This document shows positions 1-9,958 of a stretch of DNA of 64,000 bases, piece by piece. The stretch spans positions 39,934,712-39,998,711 of the forward strand of contig CM028335.1 in assembly GCA_016647705.1 (NCBI GenBank), in the 5' to 3' direction. Each line of letters begins with the position of its first letter. Positions within the stretch are counted from its first letter, which is position 1. Below the pieces are notes generated by a model. It ran no database searches, had not been told where the DNA came from, and saw nothing but the letters and a program-made list of their open reading frames with translations. Both the position numbers and the translations under genes were made by a program. This DNA comes from Eucommia ulmoides (lineage: Eukaryota; Streptophyta; Magnoliopsida; Garryales; Eucommiaceae).

Positions 1-2173
1 GATTGCTCCGAAATAGAGATGGGATCCTCTTCATCCTTAAGCATAAACTGATCTAAAAAGGTAAGGTCCAACTCAAGGTAAGCCTGTTGTACCTATGCTC
101 GACAAAACTGAAATCCAACTAATTGAATGCTCTCTTTGAGCGATTCAAAGTGTTCTAGAAGCTCTTTGACCCCTTCTTCATGCTTAACCTTCTTCTACTC
201 TGCCACTGCAGTCAACTCCGCTAAGGCCCTAGCCTGCTCCATTAACCTAGCCTCTAGGGCTGCCAATTTAACCTCGAGCGCCGAGATTTTAGCCTTCTCA
301 GAGCTCAATTCATCGGAAACCAATATTTTTCATTTCTCTAATTGTTGGATGGCATTTATTTTGGCATCTAGCACTGAGCTCTTCAGACCAAGTTCGAACT
401 GTTGCTTCTTGAGTTTCTCCCCCAATGTGGATTTCTCAACTGACAATCTTTTAACATTAGTCAAGAGCTTGAAGTTCTCATCTAGTAGAGACTGATTTCT
501 ACTCTGGCAAAACTCACACTGAGCACAAGCAGTTTACAAGTTGGACTCAGATTGTTCTTTTGAAGACCTCTCCAATACCAACTCGATTTCAAGGAAAGCT
601 TTCTTTTCCTATAGAATACAAAAATCATCCTCCAACCGACTAAACTCAATCAGCTGATACATTAGCTGAGTATCCAACTCGGATGTATGATCGAAGCTCC
701 CAGCCAAGGCAGAGGAGAGATGGATACTCTGCAAGGTACTCGAATTTACTTAGAATCTTATTCAATACTTCAGACAAGTTACAAAAGCAAATCGAAGAAT
801 CACCTAAAGAAGCGCGCAAACAAGGGATCAGAAAAGCTCTGCTCTATAATGTTTCACCACCTTAGGTAGAATTTTCTCCTAGAACTGCACATAAAGGAAT
901 CGAATAGCGTTCTCAAAGATTTGTTGGCAATCTAAAACTAACGGGCCTACCTCTTTTATCAACTGAAGCATCTGCTCCTTAGAAGCCCCTAATAAGCTTA
1001 GAGTGCCGACTCCAGGTGATAGAATGGGCTAAGCATGAACTGCGATAGCCTCAGAAGCACGGCTTATAGGGACCCTAGCTACTTGATTAGCTAATTCTAA
1101 CCAGCGAATTTCGTTTGGAACTGGAACATGGGAAGCAAGAACAGGGACAGACACAACCCCCACACCGTTTAATATGCAGAGACTGTGAGTCATAGTTAGA
1201 ATCCAATGGCATAGGGATGGTAGATTGAAACACTTGAGGCTGGACAGATCTGGAAGGAGATACAATGGGTTGAACAGCAGCAGTGGACGCAATAGTTTGT
1301 AAAGTCTTCTTGGGCGTTTTCTTACTTTTTGTTAGAGCCACATCATATAATTGGGAGACATGAGCTTTGTTGATCTTCATGTTTTTCTTTGGAGGCACGA
1401 ACGACTTGTGGGTGAGCTTTTGGCAATGTTGTTCTTCCAGTATCAAAACCTTCTCCAATTGACTAATAACCTTATGTGTCAAGCGAAACATTTGACAAGT
1501 GCTCCTACCTGCACAACACAATTTACAGAAAATGTGAGAACATTGTGAAAACAATGCAGCTCAGAAATTGCAAAGACGAAAAAAAAAAGATTACTCCGGT
1601 AGTTGAAATGTCGTAGCACAACCGGAGGCTGCCTAATCTCTTCGGGAGAAAATTCCCAACTCCCTTTAAAAAACAAGTAGCAGTTATTCCAATCCTTAAT
1701 GGCTTATAGAAGATCAGTAAGGAATCCGTACTATTTGGAGGCAAAATAATAGAATCTCCTAGTATCATTGTGAAATTTTAGGAAACACACACTCCTAATC
1801 ATCTCTAAAGTTATGGGCACTTTGTTTAATCGAGACAGGGTAAGAGCGCCCATAATTTGGTGAAATCCGTTAGGAACCAACTAACCTGGGGTGATTTCCA
1901 ATTGACGAAACAAATTACAAATAAGCGGGGTAAAGGGTAGCTAAATATCGTATTCAAACATCCAGAAAAAACCCTAATTTCAATCGAGGAATGGATTTCA
2001 AATGTGTCCCGAGACGATCTGAGCCATTTCTCTTTGACAACACTCGCCCCGTGATCACCTCAATCCACCGGGGAATCGGTAGATGTGCGAGGTACGGCCA
2101 CCAACACCTTATCCGGAAGAGACGTAGACGAGGAACCAGCCTCGGCCAAACTAAGTGGCAAAGTAGATGCCAT
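1..2173 (-). pseudogene. Broken antisense ORF of a Tat-type gypsy element (PF04195-like)
   Basis: Reading leftward from an ATG at 2173 (product begins MASTLPLSLAEAGSSS), the degraded frames give ICNLFRQLEITPG, LVPNGFHQIMGALTL, FHNDTRRFYYFAS and KGSWEFSPEEIRQPP at about 1950-1600. This is the order expected for the plant 'transposase (putative) gypsy type' domain, PF04195. Between about 1 and 900 the same strand encodes heptad-like Leu/Ala/Glu/Lys sequence (for example KISALEVKLAALEARL), a probable coiled coil. Several stops and frameshifts break it, and its 3' end lies outside the window. Extra antisense ORFs between pol and the 3' LTR are known from Tat-lineage gypsy elements, and the plus-oriented LTR just to the right fits that layout. 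The function of such ORFs is unknown. Domain call fairly sure; assignment to a Tat element is inference. Confidence 0.65.
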
Positions 2174-2317
2174 TACTGGAATCAAGAACTTAGGGGGAAC
2201 AAAAGAACACAATGTGGCAAAAGAAATCAAACAATAAAGTATGAAGAAGAAAAGAACTTACAAGGAATGACCTTACGTTCTGCTTCGATGAACCACCATA
2301 AAGGTCAAAAGGGTAAA

Positions 2318-2956
2318 TGATGAGGGAAAAATTACCACTGCAAACCAGAGCGAATGAAGATGAAGAAATAGGTCAGACTTGCCTAAGAATTCCGACCCAA
2401 AAGAGACGTCGCAATGTCAAGCACAGACCGCTGCCCTAATAGCCCATGAACAAGGTGCCTGGCCTATTAAGAGCAGCCAAGCCTCGCATTGGGCCTATTA
2501 TGGGCAAAACCTAACCACCCAAGCTAGGCCCTATTAGCGAATTTAAAGGTAGTAGGTCAACGTAACCGTTACTTCACCTACCACCCTTATTCACTTACAC
2601 GATTGACGCCACTTCCTGTAATGGGAGCACAGGCTACGTTTACGGTGGCTAATTATAGATTTTGGAGAGAATCATAGAGAGAACGACTAACCAGAGAAAA
2701 GACCTATATATACGGCAGGAAATAAGGTATCAATACATATAACTCTCTATGTACACTCTTAATACACTGTTGAGCTTTATACCCTTTCTCAGAGCAATTT
2801 AATCTGATTCTCACGATGAAGGTTCTTTGACCAACACCAAACCGGTGTCCCCCCCCATAGAACTAACTGGTTTTGCAGGAAGGGTAGCAGGTTGTGGAGG
2901 TTTCCAGCATCTGAGGTCTTGAATCACGCACTGGGTGAATTTTGGCAACATCAACA
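2318..2956 (+). repeat. 3' LTR of Tat-type gypsy element
   Basis: The segment runs from TG at 2318 (after a purine-rich run AAAAGGGTAAA that could be the polypurine tract) to CAACATCAACA at 2956. It has LTR-like internal order: a TATA box (CTATATATA, about 2704-2712), a leader rich in CTCT and TACACT, and an end of the GAATTTTGGCAACATCAACA type that I associate with Tat/Athila LTRs. The orientation is opposite to the coding relic at 1-2173, which is why that relic is called antisense. The left boundary is uncertain by some tens of bases, and no target-site duplication can be tested because the 5' LTR is outside the window. Confidence 0.5.
2700..2716 (+). promoter_or_regulatory. Probable LTR core promoter (TATA box)
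   Basis: GACCTATATATACGG lies about 380 bp into the LTR and is followed by a pyrimidine-rich leader, the usual arrangement of U3/R in plant LTRs. No start site can be placed from sequence alone. Confidence 0.4.
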
Positions 2957-3046
2957 ATTACGTTGTAATGTAACCATTTTATGAAATATTGCTAGTGTTT
3001 AGTCCTTTGACTGCTGACCAATTTAATAAATAGACAGTTATACCCT

Positions 3047-3077
<31 letters not shown>

Positions 3078-3310
3078 CTCTAGTTTACAGGTTCGCTCAT
3101 TCTTTATCTCTCTATGCCTCTCTCTCTTCTCGCTCTCTATTTTCACAATTGTCCTCACCACCGTCTACCCTTGCCATCATCTAGTGCCTTGCCACCGCCG
3201 TCCTATCATGCTCGTCTCTGGCCACCATCCTTATCTACCCCGTCATCTACCGTCCAGTGCTTTTGAGCCTCTTTCTCTCTCTTGTAGCTAAAGTTGTTGG
3301 ATTCATCTGA

Positions 3311-3484
3311 TCCAAGTCTTGTGAAAAAGCCAGTACTAACCAAGATTTAGAGAGAGAAAGCAGTTTTCAAAGCATTGTGATTTCTCTCAAGGACACTTTT
3401 TACAACAAAGTTGAAGATTTGTTTGGGGATTACAGGGGATGCTGAGAGAAGCTACTTGAGCACATTGACATTCTACCTGACCAG
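3311..3484 (+). pseudogene. Exon-like relic of unknown gene
   Basis: A frame of about 58 codons is open except for one TGA at 3443. It has ordinary protein-like composition (SIVISLKDTFYNKVEDLFGDY, then KLLEHIDILPDQ) and ends at CAG followed by GTATCA, a good splice-donor context. The DNA around it is AT-rich and noncoding. I do not recognise the family. It could be a captured or decayed exon, or a chance frame; the amphipathic pattern and the donor make the former somewhat more likely. Confidence 0.3.
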
Positions 3485-4019
3485 GTATCACGAATAAACG
3501 AAGATCGGCAACAGGTTAACCTCTAGGTCGTCTAACTATTTGTATTATTTGTTTCACTTATAGAGATAGCTATATGTATGTATACACAAGTATAAAGTAG
3601 ACTTATACTGGCTGGGTGTTGTCATTCATTTTACATATTATCTTTTATTATTATGTAATTCAATAGCGTATACCAACATAGATAATCCCGTTCACTAGCT
3701 TGTCGTTGCCACTGTGGCCGTTCATCAGCTTACGCTGCCGTTCGTCCAAATCTGAAACTAGATCAACATCCGTCCTTCCAGATCATCGTGGTCGTTCGTC
3801 AACTCCTGTCGCTATCGTCTCTCTCTTATTTTTCAAATTTAGATTTCCACATTTGATTTGAATTTTTATGTGATTTGTTGATTTTTGTAGGAAATAGTGT
3901 TATGAAATTTTAATATTGGATTTCCAAATCTAAAAATTCAAATTTGGAATTTTTGGATCTGATTTGAATTTTTCTGTGATTTTAGTAGATTTTTCCATGA
4001 TTTTTTATTTTTGTAGATT

Positions 4020-4390
4020 TTTTCTAAAATGATCATACTGAATGTGGTTCGGTGAATGTTCACTCCGATTGTTCAATGTTTTTTATTGTTTCGTAAAAGA
4101 TATTCACGTATGTGTTAACACATGATTTGCGTGAATATTAACGTATATGTCTTTTTTCTAGGTTTAAATATGATACACGAATGTTGATGCAAATGTGTAA
4201 ACTATTTTTGTTGAGTAAAATATTGAATGAATATTGAGTGAATAATTGTTCTGAAATTTTTGAGTGAACATTTTGAACAAACTGAAATAATATTTTGAAA
4301 TATTGAGTGAACATTCACATATGTGAACTGAAAATATAAATTCAGAAATATTGAGTGAATATTCACGCAATTATCAGAATGACACATTTC
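4020..4390. repeat. Dispersed palindrome patch (GTGAATATTCAC type)
   Basis: Variants of the 12-bp palindrome GTGAATATTCAC recur irregularly: GTGAATGTTCAC near 4053, GTGAACATTCAC near 4306, an exact copy near 4355, plus half-sites TATTGAGTGAA and TATTCACG. The organisation, short palindromes scattered in AT-rich DNA, resembles that inside the two transposons to the right, but with a different core. No terminal inverted repeats were found around it. Confidence 0.5.
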
Positions 4391-5270
4391 GTAAATGAAC
4401 AGGAAGGGTATTTGTTGAAGAGTTTTTTGTGTACTGTAAACTTAATTATTTGAATCAAATATCTTTTTTACAATTTACCTATCATTGGAGGATTAAACAA
4501 TAAATTTTCCTTTTTTATTTTACCAATTCTATATCATTGAATTATCTCAAAAAATTAAAATAGCATTTTACAAAATATCGAATTTGACCAATTCTACATT
4601 AAAATAAAACTTGTATATTTATTAATTATTGTAAGACAATTAAAATAGAGATTTTATTTAAATTAGAATTCTAACATTTTGATTAAAAAATTGTGCCAAT
4701 TAATCATTATCTAATTAAAAATGTATACCTATTAATCATTATCTAATAATAATTAAAATAGATTTTTAATTATTTTATGTCTATTCATTAAAAAATTATA
4801 TTTATTAATCATTATCAAATAATATGAAAATAGAAATCTCTTAGATATGTTATTTTATTTTAAAATTTTATATGTAATAATTATGATCTATTAATAAAAT
4901 TTTCATTTATTTGTGTTTTTGAATTGTATTTGTACTATTACTGTTTTGTTACCGTATTTCTGTTTCCAACATATTGTTTTTGTTATGCTCCCAAATTACT
5001 TTAGTTTCTGTTATATTTGTTTAGCTTTTTTTTTTTTTCGAAACTTGTGTTGTGGAATAGGAAAAAAATCTGTAAGTGTTTATAATTAATATGTTAGTTA
5101 TTTATTGGTGATATGTTGATTTCAAATTATTATTTTAGCCCGCGCGACAATTCTTATATGCACACACATTGTGACCAAGTTTGAGAAGTCAAACTTAGGA
5201 AACCATATAATGTATTTATATATGCTCTCAACCGAAAAAGCAATAAGATCGATTAACTAAATTTGTTTAT

Positions 5271-6180
5271 GGGTAATTAATTTTTTAGTCCTTTATAGAG
5301 ATCCAATAGAGAAAAAAGACCTCCTGACATGAACAATTAAGTTTTCAGACCCCACCAAATTTTAAAAAAAAAAATCCTTCATTATGACTCTCCATGTTAA
5401 CATTTATTTACAAGTCTGTCATTTTGTCATTATGTAATAAGAGAAATTTGAACAACAAAGGATGTTAACGTTAACGTAACTTGTTCAAGTAAATACCACT
5501 TAACAATATTACAATATTACATTGGGATTGACATTAACGTTATTAAATTCTTTTTTTTTTGTTAACGCATCATCTCCCAATCTGTCTGTTTGTGTATTAC
5601 GTTAACGTTAACTCATTTTATCACCAGACGTATTGTATATTTTTTCTCTTGAATATTTATCATATTTTTTGTGTGTGTTAACGTTAATGCATTTTTTTTT
5701 TTTTTGTGTTTCATATTGTCGTCTCTTTCATTATTTGTTTTGTGTGCATTAACGTTAATGTTAGTTGCATTAATGTTAATGCAAATACAACCCAACACAT
5801 TAATTTAATTGCTTTAACATTAACGCGATTACAACCCAACACATTTAATTTTATTGCGTTAACGTTAACACAATTACAATCTAGCACACTTAACTTAATT
5901 GTGTTAACGTTAACGCAATTACAAACCCAATACATTTAGTTGTGTTAACGCTCAACTTTAGAGAGTGAGTGAGAGAGAGAGAGAGAGAGTGAGTAATAAT
6001 TAATATAAATAAGAGAGAGAGTTTGTTCAGGGGTACATGTGTCTTTTTAGTGTTCTTTTTATTTTTTTGGAGGACTAAAAACTTAATTGATTGTACTATT
6101 TGATCTGAATTATAATCAAACATATGAAAATGATTTTTTTCTCAATGATCTCTCTTTGGGGACTATATAATAAAAAACTC
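5271..6180. mobile_element. Non-autonomous long-TIR DNA transposon, copy 1 (MULE-like)
   Basis: The left end (GGGTAATTAATTTTTTAG...) and the reverse complement of the right end (GAGTTTTTTATTATATAG...) match with indels over roughly 100 bp, including AGAGATC, GAGAAAAAA and CAATTAAGTTTT blocks. The element is flanked by the exact 8-bp repeat TTGTTTAT (5263-5270 and 6181-6188). There is no transposase; the interior holds GTTAACGTTAAC palindromes, a 45-bp minisatellite, a (GA)n tract and a subterminal AAAGACACATGTA-type block shared with the second copy. Long TIRs beginning with G favour Mutator-like elements; an 8-bp duplication would also fit hAT. Element boundaries are well supported, superfamily less so. 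Confidence 0.7.
5781..5950. repeat. 45-bp minisatellite with GTTAACGTTAAC core
   Basis: About 3.7 units of 44-45 bp start at 5781, 5825, 5870 and 5915. Each has the form RCAATTACAACCCAACACAT then TTAATTTAATTGYGTTAACGTTAAC, with the last unit shorter. Because the core is a palindrome, both strands show spurious open frames reading LTLT or VNVN. It lies wholly inside the transposon at 5271-6180. Confidence 0.7.
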
Positions 6181-6189
6181 TTGTTTATT

Positions 6190-6600
6190 ATTTTGTTCTT
6201 GGGCCTTGCGCATAGACCAAGAAGCAATTTAGTCTGCTTTTCCATTTTCCTGTTGAACTTGCGGCCCAAAACGGTGAGTCGCATAGGGCGGCCTGTGTAG
6301 AACTAACGAAGGGCCGAAATGGATTACTTTGCGCCCAAATAAATGGGCATCCCTTTTTTATCCGCGGCCCACCGTTTTTGTGCTACCGAGACTGCCGAAC
6401 AACCAGCACAATCGCAGCGAGCGACACCTCCCCGTCGTGCTTCTCCTTCGTCAAACAACTTTTCGATTTCTATCAAAATTAAAATCAATAATTTTATCCT
6501 TTTTGATAGAAAATCTAATTTTGTTCTTCACCGCCTATTCCCAAAAATTGTGATTTATTGTGTTAGGAAATAAATCTCTAATAAAGATCCCGATTTAAAT
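6190..6600 (+). promoter_or_regulatory. Orphan promoter/5' leader-like segment
   Basis: Between the two transposons lies a less AT-rich segment with repeated GGCCC/GGGCC/GCCCA cores (TTGGGCC near 6209, GCGGCCCAAAA near 6261, GAAGGGCCG near 6309, GCGCCCAAAT near 6331, ATGGGCAT near 6343, GCGGCCCACC near 6364), followed by C/T-rich leader-like sequence (CCTCCCCGTCGTGCTTCTCC). Clustered TGGGCC/site II-like motifs are typical of promoters of plant housekeeping genes. No reading frame of a gene follows before the next transposon at 6615. It may be a stranded promoter; this is inference from composition. Confidence 0.35.
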
Positions 6601-7200
6601 CCAAATTTGTAATAGGAGTTCTTATTTTTTAGACCTCTATAGAAATGCTATTGAGGATTAAAACCCCACAAAGTCTTTAGAAAAAAGTCTTCTATTCCGA
6701 TTTTCCAGTTAACGTTTATTTAATATTTCTGTCATTTTATCTTATGTAAGAAGATAAAAATATGCACATATGACATTAATGTTAACTCTAAAATGTTATT
6801 GTATTTCATGTTCTTTTTTTAATGTCACGTTAACTCAGTGCTTATCTATTTTGTGCATTAATGTTAACACATTTTTTACTGTCATGTTTTTGGCTGTCAC
6901 TTTAACTCAGTCCTCAATTTCAGCAATACATCATTCTTTTTCCTTTTATTATTTTTTTTTTTTTTTTTTTTTTGCGTTAATTCTTTTTGTGTGCATTAAC
7001 TCGTTTTTTGTGTACGTTAACCTTAACATATTTTCATTTTTTTTTTCTTTGTGTTTCACGTTACCGCATCTTTTTTCATCTGTTTCTGTGCATTAAATAT
7101 TAACGCATTTTTTACTATCGGGCTGTGGATTTTAACGTTAACGTATTTTATTCTTTAGGGGTTCTGTGTGTTAACGTATTTTGCTTAAATATTTACGTTA

Positions 7201-7950
7201 ACGTCCTATCACATACTTTTGTCTTGTGCACGTTAACGTTAACTACTATATGTGGTATTTTGCCCTTTTAAACTGAAAATGTATTTGGATTGAGTTTGCG
7301 TTAACGTTAATACACATTTTTTCTAGGAATCTCCTGTGTTAACATTAACGCATTCATGTTATCTGAAACTCATATGTGACAAAATAAAAAACAAACACTG
7401 ATGTTAACGTTAATGCACATTTTTTTGTGGCTCTTTCTGCGTTAACGTTAACGTCCTATCACGTACTTTTGTCTTGTGCGCGTTAACATTAACTATCATA
7501 TGTGGTATTTTGTTTTTTTAAAATGAATATGTATTTGGGTTGAGTTTGCGTTAACATTAATACACATTTTTTCTAAGAATCTCCTGTATTAATATTAACA
7601 CATTCATGTTGTCTGAAACCCATATGTGACAAAATAAAAAATAAACACTGATGTTAACGTTAATGCACATTTTTTTGTGACTCTTTCTGCGTTAATGTTA
7701 ACTTCCTATCACATACTTTTATCTTGTGCGCGTTAACATTAACTACCATACGTGTTATTTTGTCCTTTTAAACTGAATGTGTGTTTGGGTTGAGTTTGTG
7801 TTAACATTAATACATATTTTTCCTAGGAATCTCCTGTGTTAACATTAACGCATTCATGTTGTCTGAAACCCATATGTGACAAAATAAAAAACAAACATTG
7901 ATATTAACGTTAATGCACATTTTTTTGTGGCTCTTTCTGTGTTAACGTTA
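7201..7950. repeat. 250-bp tandem repeat, three copies
   Basis: ACGTCCTATC at 7201, ACGTCCTATC at 7451 and ACTTCCTATC at 7701 mark three units with an exact spacing of 250 bp. Each holds about five copies or near-copies of GTTAACGTTAAC (for example CACGTTAACGTTAACT, TGCGTTAACGTTAATA, TGTTAACATTAACGC, GATGTTAACGTTAATGC) separated by conserved spacers such as CATATGTGACAAAATAAAA. A partial fourth copy follows to about 8000. All lie within the transposon at 6615-9958. Confidence 0.8.
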
Positions 7951-8649
7951 ACGCATTCATGATGTCTGGAAAAATCATATGTGAGAAATGAAAAAAAAAA
8001 AAAAAAAACATTGACGTTAGTGTTAAATACACATTTTTTTATGGTCTCGTTTGTGTTAACGTTAACACGTCAAGCATTGTCCAGAAAAACATATGTGCAA
8101 AAATTAAAAATTGGTGTGCGTTAGCGTTAACGTTAACTGCCATATGTGATATTTTATCCTTTTGAGCTGAATGTGTATTTGTGTTGAATTTGCGTTAACG
8201 TTAACATACATTTTGTTGTCTCTCTGTGTATTAACGTTAATGCATTTAATGTTGTTCAAAAAATATATGTGAAAAACAAAAATCACGTAAACACACCAAC
8301 GTTATCGTAAAATTAACATCCCCTCCACCTCCACCACCACCACCATTCATAGTCACAACAAAAATCCAATTCAGATCTGAAAATTTCCTAAAAGAAATCG
8401 AGAACCAAACAGACCCTAAGAAAATTTCCAATTCATATCTGAATGTGTGTTTAGGTTGTATTTGTGTTAACGTTAATGCACATTTTTTGGGAGTCTCTTC
8501 TGTGTTAACGTTAACACATTCACGTTGTCCCAGAAAATATATGTGAAAAAAAATCACACAACCATTAACGTTAACGTAAAAAAAATGAACATCCCATCCA
8601 CCTCCATCACAAATCGAGCAAAAATCACACAACTAGTAACATTAATATT

Positions 8650-8960
8650 AATCTAGCTGGTGGTCGGCAGTAGTTGCCAAATCTAGCTAGTGGTGGCCGA
8701 TGGTTGTCCGAATCAATGAACATCACTACCACCAAACAACATTGCCGAAAAAGAACATTAACACCACCAAAACGAATAATACTGCCGAATCGAACAAAAA
8801 AAAAAAAACAAAAAACAAAAAACAAATAAGAAATACTATGAACTAGAGAGAAAGATAGTGGGGGAGGTTCAGATCTAGCAGGTAGCCGGCGGTGGTTGCC
8901 GGATCTAGCTAGTGCTGGCCGATGGTTGTCCGAATCGAAAATGAACATCACCACCACCAA
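8650..8960. repeat. Tandem segmental duplication inside transposon copy 2
   Basis: A block containing CTAGCTAGTGGTGGCCGATG and GTTGTCCGAATC (about 8652-8740) recurs at about 8870-8960 as CTAGCTAGTGCTGGCCGATG with the same continuation into ATGAACATCACCACCACC. Further diverged echoes (AAACGAACA, ATCGAACATCAACACCGCC) continue to 9180. On the minus strand it reads like degraded Pro/Arg-rich coding or leader sequence; I do not recognise a gene. It may be part of the captured DNA. Confidence 0.55.
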
Positions 8961-9279
8961 ACAAACCCACTGAATCGAGCATCAACACCTCCGAAGAACA
9001 CCACCAAATCGAGTATCAAAACCAGAGGAAAAAAAAACAAAAAAAAACAAAAAAACCATAAACTAGAGAGAGGGGGGGGGGGGGGGAGGTCCAGATTTGA
9101 CATCAACATCGCTGAAAAACACCACCAAAACGAACAGCACTGCTGAATCGAACATCAACACCGCCAAATCAAACATTAACACCGCATAGCTCAGATCTGT
9201 GTGAAGAGAGAGAGAGAGAGAAAAAACCACGAACAACACCGTGGAAATATAGAAAAACAACAAGATCTGAAATGGAAAC

Positions 9280-9780
9280 CCAGATCTAAAAAATACCGAT
9301 CTGGAACTTCCATTTCGATGGCGGTGGCGACAGTGTCCATGAAGATAATAGTCCAGTAGCATATTAGACGACGAGTTTTCAGACGATAATGATGACGTGG
9401 AATCATCGTCGACAATCTTGAGGCTCGAAATATAGTTCACTAGCATATCGTCTCTGTCCTTGTACCGGCGAAGATAGAGCAGAGAACGAGCTCTCAACTC
9501 GAGAGCCATCTCAAAACGAGGCCAGAGTTCCAATGCGACGTCAACAAGGTTTAATGCCGAAAAAATATCACTCTGGATTGATGCAATTTCTTTGAGCATC
9601 TGATGAGAGAGATAAAGAGATCTTAGGGTTTAGAGTGAGAAGAGGATAGAGAGTAAACTTGCACTGGGTAGAGATAGAGAGAGAGAGAGCGTCGATAGAG
9701 AGATCTTAGGATTTAGAGTAAGAGAGAGGATAGAGAGTGAACGCTGGTTTGGTCCAACTAATTTAGAGAGAGTGAGACGA
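9280..9780 (-). pseudogene. Captured gene 5' end: leader plus TPR-like first exon
   Basis: The minus strand from an ATG at 9599 reads MLKEIASIQSDIFSALNLV, VALELWPRFEMALELRARS, LLYLRRYKDRDDMLVNYI and a Ser-rich DDDSTSSLSSENSSS before losing protein character near residue 90. Spaced Ala/Leu helices with ARSLLYLRRYK resemble a plant TPR-type protein; that family call is from memory and tentative. Upstream lie a C/T-rich leader and the telo-box AAACCCTAA near 9625, typical of 5' regions of plant growth-related genes; the leader block is duplicated (about 9617-9660 and 9693-9740). Position inside a TIR element with no other part of the gene indicates transposon capture of a promoter-proximal fragment. 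The frame stays open to 9063 but only through low-complexity sequence. Confidence 0.5.
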
Positions 9781-9958
9781 TAGAATGAGAGTGAATGGAC
9801 ATTAAGTAGAGGATGTTAATGTATTATGTTTGTTCAGAGCTACATGTGTCTTTTCACCTCCTGCTTTGACTGCCAAAATGACTAAAAACTTAATTGAGTG
9901 TACTAAAGGTCTTTTCCCTACATGATCTTTAAAATCAAGACTAAATAATAAAAATCTC

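Larger units (their letters stand above)
2957..5270. other. Noncoding stretch, no gene recognised
   Basis: It contains a (TA)n tract at 3047-3070, C/T-rich sequence at 3100-3290, an exon-like relic at 3311-3484, a patch of palindromic motifs at 4020-4390 and strongly AT-rich DNA from 4430 to 5100. The frames open here are short and compositionally driven. I see no LTR, TIR pair or conserved protein domain. Confidence 0.6.
6615..9958. mobile_element. Long-TIR DNA transposon, copy 2, with captured gene DNA (Pack-MULE-like)
   Basis: The left end (GGAGTTCTTATTTTTTAGAC) and the reverse complement of the right end (GAGATTTTTATTATTTAGTC) match each other and those of the element at 5271-6180. Flanks TTTGTAATA (6606-6614) and TTTGTAACA (9959-9967) form a 9-bp duplication with one mismatch. 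Copies 1 and 2 also share the subterminal block AAAGACACATGTA...CTGAACAAAC. The interior contains a large field of GTTAACGTTAAC palindromes, a 250-bp tandem repeat, GC-richer blocks from 8310 on, and a captured coding fragment with leader (about 9290-9780). No transposase is visible, so it would need to be moved in trans. Structure and 9-bp duplication fit a Mutator-like Pack element. Confidence 0.65.

Noticed and set aside
6130-6620. Reading the two transposons and the spacer as one element
   Set aside because: Each has its own TIR pair and its own flanking duplication (TTGTTTAT against TTTGTAATA), so they are two insertions.
5706-8632. Open frames on both strands reading LTLT/VNVN across the palindrome-rich transposons
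   Set aside because: They follow from the GTTAACGTTAAC repeat itself, which lacks stops in some frames on both strands; no protein-like composition.
9063-9290. Extension of the captured minus-strand frame
   Set aside because: Beyond about residue 90 it runs through GA/CT and poly-G low complexity and reads as Phe/Ser/Pro runs; not coding.
5271-9958. Telomere-like origin of the TTAACG repeats
   Set aside because: The unit is not the plant telomere repeat, is not continuous head-to-tail, and is palindromic.
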